Shown: piece after piece, positions 60,542-64,000 of the stretch
Position numbering within the stretch: position 1 is the first letter of the stretch
Layout of the letters: each line of letters opens with the position of its first letter
Origin: Astropecten irregularis
Lineage: Eukaryota; Echinodermata; Asteroidea; Paxillosida; Astropectinidae
NCBI GenBank assembly: GCA_963971285.1
Contig: OZ020251.1
Location: 7,750,001-7,814,000, forward strand
Length of the DNA stretch: 64,000 bases
Reading direction: 5' to 3'
Translations under genes and position numbers: made by a program
The notes under the pieces: model-generated
Databases searched by the model: none
Told to the model about the DNA's origin: nothing
The model's input: the letters and a program-made list of their open reading frames with translations, nothing else

Positions 60542-62844
60542 GTAAGTTCAGTCTAAAGTTGAATTCATAATACAAGTAATAAACTGCCTCGAACTGCTCA
60601 TCAGTTAACATGTAGAGTTCCGATCCTAGTATTTAGGATCTTTCTCAAAGGATCTTCATAGGTAGTATCATACTTTGGTAAGAAACCCAAACAGAAATGT
60701 TCAGAGATTTACGTATAACTTGTATGGTATGAAGATGGTGCACGGTGGTAGAAACATACCGTTGAAATATTTCCGGATGAAATGGTGTATTTATCAAGAA
60801 ATTTGTAAAACAACGACCGAAAATCTTTTTGATCTTTTAGAAGATCCAAAATAAAAGAGAAATGACTTATGAAATGAAATACCGTAGCCGTTTTTCACTG
60901 TTTTCTCAAAAGGTGGGCACCGTATGGGACTGAAATTTTCACAGAGGACCGTTACTGTATCTTCCTTGATATTTTTGCCCATGAATCTGCATTTAATTGA
61001 CAAAAAACAAAGTATGATATTACCTTTATTGAAGGCCTTCGATAAAGATCTTATTAGGATCAAAACGTCATTGCCCAGGGCAAGCGCTAACATTGCGCCC
61101 CTAATTCCAACTTCTGATGCCAGTGACCAACAGAACAGGTCCTTTTTTTTTAGCTTTGCGTTTTTTGTGCCCTCTTAAAAGTCGCCCGGGGCACGTGCTC
61201 CAGCCTGTTGCCCCACCCTACGTTACGCAACTGTTAGCCCTCCTTACTCCACACGCCGTGTTTTAACTTAAAATTTTAAGCTAGACTAAAAGATCGTCTT
61301 GCGGGTGGGGGGGTCGAAACGTCAGGCCCTATCTCCTATCACCAAGCATTTGATGTCGATAACTTAGTTGATTAGAAATTTGCAGCAGTTTCTATTACTT
61401 GCATTGAATTTAAAGGTACATGTTATATCATACTTTGTTTTTTATCAAAGAAATTCAGATTCATGGGCACAAATATCAAACAGAAACAGTAGCAGTCATC
61501 TATGAAATTTCAGTCCCATACGGTGCCCACTTTTTGAGAAAACGGTGGAAAACAGCCACAGTATTTCTCTTTTCTCTTTATTTTTTTATCTTTTTAAAGA
61601 TCAAACAGATTTTCGGTCGTTGTTTTACTACTTTGTGGATAAATATACCATTTCAGGCGGAACAATTTTAACTGTAGGTTTCTACCACCACCCTCTTCAT
61701 ACCCTGTACGTTATACGTAAATCTGTGAACATTTCTGTTTTGGTTTCCTACCAAAGTATGATACTACCCTTAAGATTTTGCTTGAAGGTACACGTTTTTT
61801 AACGAACAGTATTTCAGTCAGATTCCCATGTAGTTATTTGATGATTGTATACAGTATTTCAATTATTCTGTTATGGCTATATCCCCGGCAGATTGCTCAT
61901 TCGTAAAGGAGGATCAAAACGTCATCGAAAAAAAATCAACGACTGTTGACGATGTGAAGAAAGACGAGCCCAGTAAGCCTATTCATGTAGCTACGCAGAA
62001 GCCACCGGAAGTAGTCACCTTCGCCGGTTTCAGCACCGATCAGGAAACAGCCATCCGTGCTCTACCACGCCTCTCAAACTGCAGCGCTGCCGATATCAGG
62101 AAGAGAAGGAAGAAGGTTCTTCTCACCTCAACGAACACAGCCTATCTGGACATCACGTTAAATATGTTGCAGAGCCTCAACGAAGCCAGTGTGTGTGTCA
62201 AAACCATCGTGGTCGCTGAGGACAAGAAGGCTTACGAGTATCTGAGAATAAGGGCAGAGTCCGATCACGCAGTTGAGGTTAAGCTGACCGAATTCAGACA
62301 AATGCCTGCCGAGGAATTGACGTCTAAGATGAGGATGGTTCTGAATCAGGAGCGACAGCTGTACCTACTGGACTTGATCAAGAAAGGCATAGAAGTCCTG
62401 TTTTGCGACTCGGATGTATTCTTCTTTCGGGATCCTTTTCGCCTCTTCCGAGGTAAATTCGATGTAGCCATGTTAGACCTCACGTCGATCAATCCTAAAA
62501 ACAAGAATGGATCCCAATTCGTCGACAGTTTCTCTTACTTTAAACCATCAGCGGGGATATCTATATTCATACAGAGTCTAACTCAGTCTCATCCTGGAAG
62601 CTTTTATCTCAACAAGCACATTGCCAATGACATACCGGTTAAAGTAAAGGTCAAGGCACTTGACCCGGATATCTTCGCCACTTCGCAACTTTACTTGAAT
62701 AAATCCTGGCGAAGAACGCATCCAAATGTCGCTGTCATGCATAATGTATGGCATAAACGTCACAAGAGAGTTTTAACGTACCTGAAAAGCCTCAAGTTGT
62801 GGTTGGTAACCAACCAAGTGATGAATACACTCCCTAAGTCATAG
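60472..62844 (+). CDS. Type II membrane glycosyltransferase, nucleotide-diphospho-sugar transferase family (340 aa)
   Basis: Coding exons at 60472-60541 and 61892-62844 join in phase 1 (1023 nt with stop). The first encodes a short cytosolic end (MAGCINIRT) and most of a signal anchor (LFYLQFSCVVAICLYCSFV, about 10-28). A Lys/Asp-rich stem follows (about 29-90). The catalytic domain starts near KKVLLTSTNTAYLDITLNML and holds FCDSDVFFFRDP with Asp196-Ser197-Asp198 as the metal and nucleotide-sugar binding DXD motif. It ends with VAVMHNVWHKRHKRVLTYL. This fits the DUF271-like nucleotide-diphospho-sugar transferase family, whose members include plant xylosyl- and arabinosyltransferases and many uncharacterised animal proteins. 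Donor and acceptor cannot be named. A Golgi lumenal enzyme is expected. The ATG at 61873 in the ORF-bearing exon is upstream of the acceptor and is not the start if the splice is right. Confidence 0.85.
60657..61029 (+). mobile_element. MITE family E1, full copy (transferase intron)
   Basis: AGGTAGTATCATACTTTGGT start, ACAAAGTATGATATTACCTT end, GATCTTTTAGAAGATC centre, AGGTGGGCACCGTATGGGAC inside. It is inverted relative to the copy at 61411. Confidence 0.93.
61411..61774 (-). mobile_element. MITE family E1, full copy in opposite orientation (transferase intron)
   Basis: AAAGGTACATGTTATATCAT start, CCAAAGTATGATACTACCCT end, centre GATCTTTTTAAAGATC. With the 60657 copy it forms an inverted pair about 380 bp apart inside one intron. 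Confidence 0.93.
61892..62844 (+). CDS. Transferase main exon (stem and catalytic domain)
   Basis: The acceptor is ATATCCCCGGCAG. It completes Tyr24 and encodes residues 25-340 without interruption to TAG at 62842-62844. GC content and codon use differ clearly from the AT-rich flanks. Confidence 0.9.
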
Positions 62845-62888
62845 TAAACCAGGCAATTGCGTCGTAGCTTACTTGGTAAAGAGATCAT

Positions 62889-63024
62889 GGGTCGATTTCA
62901 CCAGACTCATCGTAGCCTACAACAAATCGTAGGACATGTGATGCACTGCAGCCCTACGTAGGATACGATGGGTTTTCCTTCGTAATAGTTACGATTGATC
63001 GCACAGGCTTCGGGAAATCGACCC
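62889..63024. repeat. Foldback element F, copy 7 (transferase 3' UTR)
   Basis: GGGTCGATTTCACCAGACTC, CTGCAGCCCTACGTAGGATA and TTCGGGAAATCGACCC. Only 44 bp after the stop codon, so probably transcribed as part of the mRNA. Confidence 0.9.
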
Positions 63025-63193
63025 TGATGTTTGGGCATGTGTAAAAAGTAATAATGGTGATCTTTTGACATTTGTTTTGAAAAAAAAAATCACTTTAAAT
63101 AAGGACATTTACCAGGGTCCATTTTGCAGCTCTTCTTGGCCGTTCAATCTTTTTTGTATATTCAACCAGATATTATTTATACGCAAACTGTTA

Positions 63194-63199
63194 AATAAA
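63194..63199 (+). terminator. Candidate polyadenylation signal of the transferase gene
   Basis: AATAAA within TTAAATAAATAAATTAC, about 350 bp after the stop. Other AT-rich stretches follow, so this is only the first candidate. Confidence 0.4.
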
Positions 63200-63914
63200 T
63201 AAATTACAAATTAAAAAAAGCAATAACAAATATGCACAGTGATAAACTGTGTTCTGACATTTCAATTTTAACTGATGAAATTGGTGAATTTGCATGAAGT
63301 TCACCGCGGGAGTTTTGCTTTGTCATATACATGTACTGAAGTTGTGGCGTCCGATGGTGTTTCGCCCTGTTTAAAAAAAAAATGTATGCAGGTCAAACCT
63401 GAAAGATGAACCTTCGACGTAATAACTGGTTTGAAACCGATGTCTACTGTGTATAGAAAATTGTACAATATCGTCTACTGCAGTTTCTGATTGTTGTTGT
63501 TATTATTTATTATTGTTTGTACTCGTGTAAGTGATTGTTTTTTGTGTTTTTTTAAAAAATTTTTGTTTTGTACGTTTATTTTTTTATAAGCAACTGATAG
63601 GGTGACTTACGTAGTACATTTATTTAATGAACATCTGTTCTTTATTTCATTTAATCAGTTTTTTATTATTATATTATTATCATTATTGATCTAGTTTATG
63701 CTTTAAATATGCTTATATTAAAATCCACAAGGAGTTTCCAGTGCTAAATTATCTCATTTTCAAAGGTCTTTTATGACAAGTAGATTGATGGTTAACTGTA
63801 GTGTAAACGAGACTGGTAAGAACAACGAAAGCAATTGAAGTCTCGATCGATTTGGAAGTTCAATAAATAAAAAGTTAGTGCCAAATACCAAATTGCATGC
63901 CGTTTTTGTCCTAG
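63200..63914. other. No gene recognised
   Basis: AT-rich intergenic DNA with T-runs and TTATTATTATATTATTATC near 63663-63681. Confidence 0.5.
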
Positions 63915-64000
63915 AAAGTTTAAAGGTTATATCATACTTTGGTTTTATCAAGGAAACATAGATTCACGGGCATAAATACAAGGAAGATACATTAAAACAG
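63915..64000 (-). mobile_element. MITE family E1, cut by the window edge
   Basis: TAAAGGTTATATCATACTTT, GGTTTTATCAAGGAAACATA and GATTCACGGGCATAAATACA match the first 85 bp of the minus-strand E1 consensus. Confidence 0.88.

Noticed and set aside
61873-61891. ATG at 61873 as start of the transferase
   Set aside because: A good acceptor (CCCCGGCAG) follows it, and the upstream exon supplies an ATG plus membrane anchor in matching phase. An unspliced start cannot be fully excluded.
1-64000. CRISPR arrays, operons, ribosome binding sites, phage or prokaryotic features
   Set aside because: The split genes, GT-AG introns and SINE/LINE/MITE content are eukaryotic. No spacer-repeat arrays were seen.

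Overview
The window looks like nuclear DNA of a marine invertebrate deuterostome, most likely an echinoderm. The reasons are spliced genes with GT-AG introns, low overall GC, a GABA-B type receptor, tRNA-derived SINEs, CR1/L2-like LINEs and a very high density of short foldback (MITE-like) elements, several of them with ends I associate with starfish and other echinoderm genomes. The phylum is an inference; no rRNA, mitochondrial or clade-diagnostic gene is present.

Layout. Bases 1-11500 hold no recognisable host gene. They carry repeats and one large, young-looking CR1/L2-like LINE (about 6990-10130) whose endonuclease plus reverse transcriptase frame is open over more than 900 codons. A probable last coding exon of an unidentified minus-strand gene lies at 11517-11762. 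From 14875 to at least 27809 there is a chain of small exons on the plus strand (53, 9, 9, 12, 27 and 131 nt, all joining in the same reading phase). I read it as the 3' part of a micro-exon gene encoding a small, very basic C-terminus. Its 5' end and identity are unknown.

The best-supported gene is a 16-exon GABA-B type class C receptor on the plus strand. It has a TATA box at 33551, start codon at 33672 and stop at 56191-56193. The spliced frame is 2328 nt (775 aa), with every junction in phase. It resembles the GABBR2-type subunit most. It lacks a conserved cysteine pair of lobe 1 and the acidic residue that contacts GABA in GABBR1, and its tail is only about 56 residues with no coiled coil.

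A second well-supported plus-strand gene spans about 59030-63199: a two-coding-exon, type II membrane protein of 340 aa with a nucleotide-diphospho-sugar transferase domain and a DSD motif.

Repeats dominate the rest. I separate more than fifteen families by their ends and call them A-P here (SINE included as I). Family E (15 copies) and the SINE are the most abundant. Several copies are nested: C inside B and D inside O, both within receptor intron 15. Many lie in introns of the two host genes in both orientations, so the pre-mRNAs can form long hairpins. The three putative genes are unrelated in function and there is no operon-like logic. The receptor would act at the plasma membrane in metabotropic signalling, and the transferase in the Golgi.
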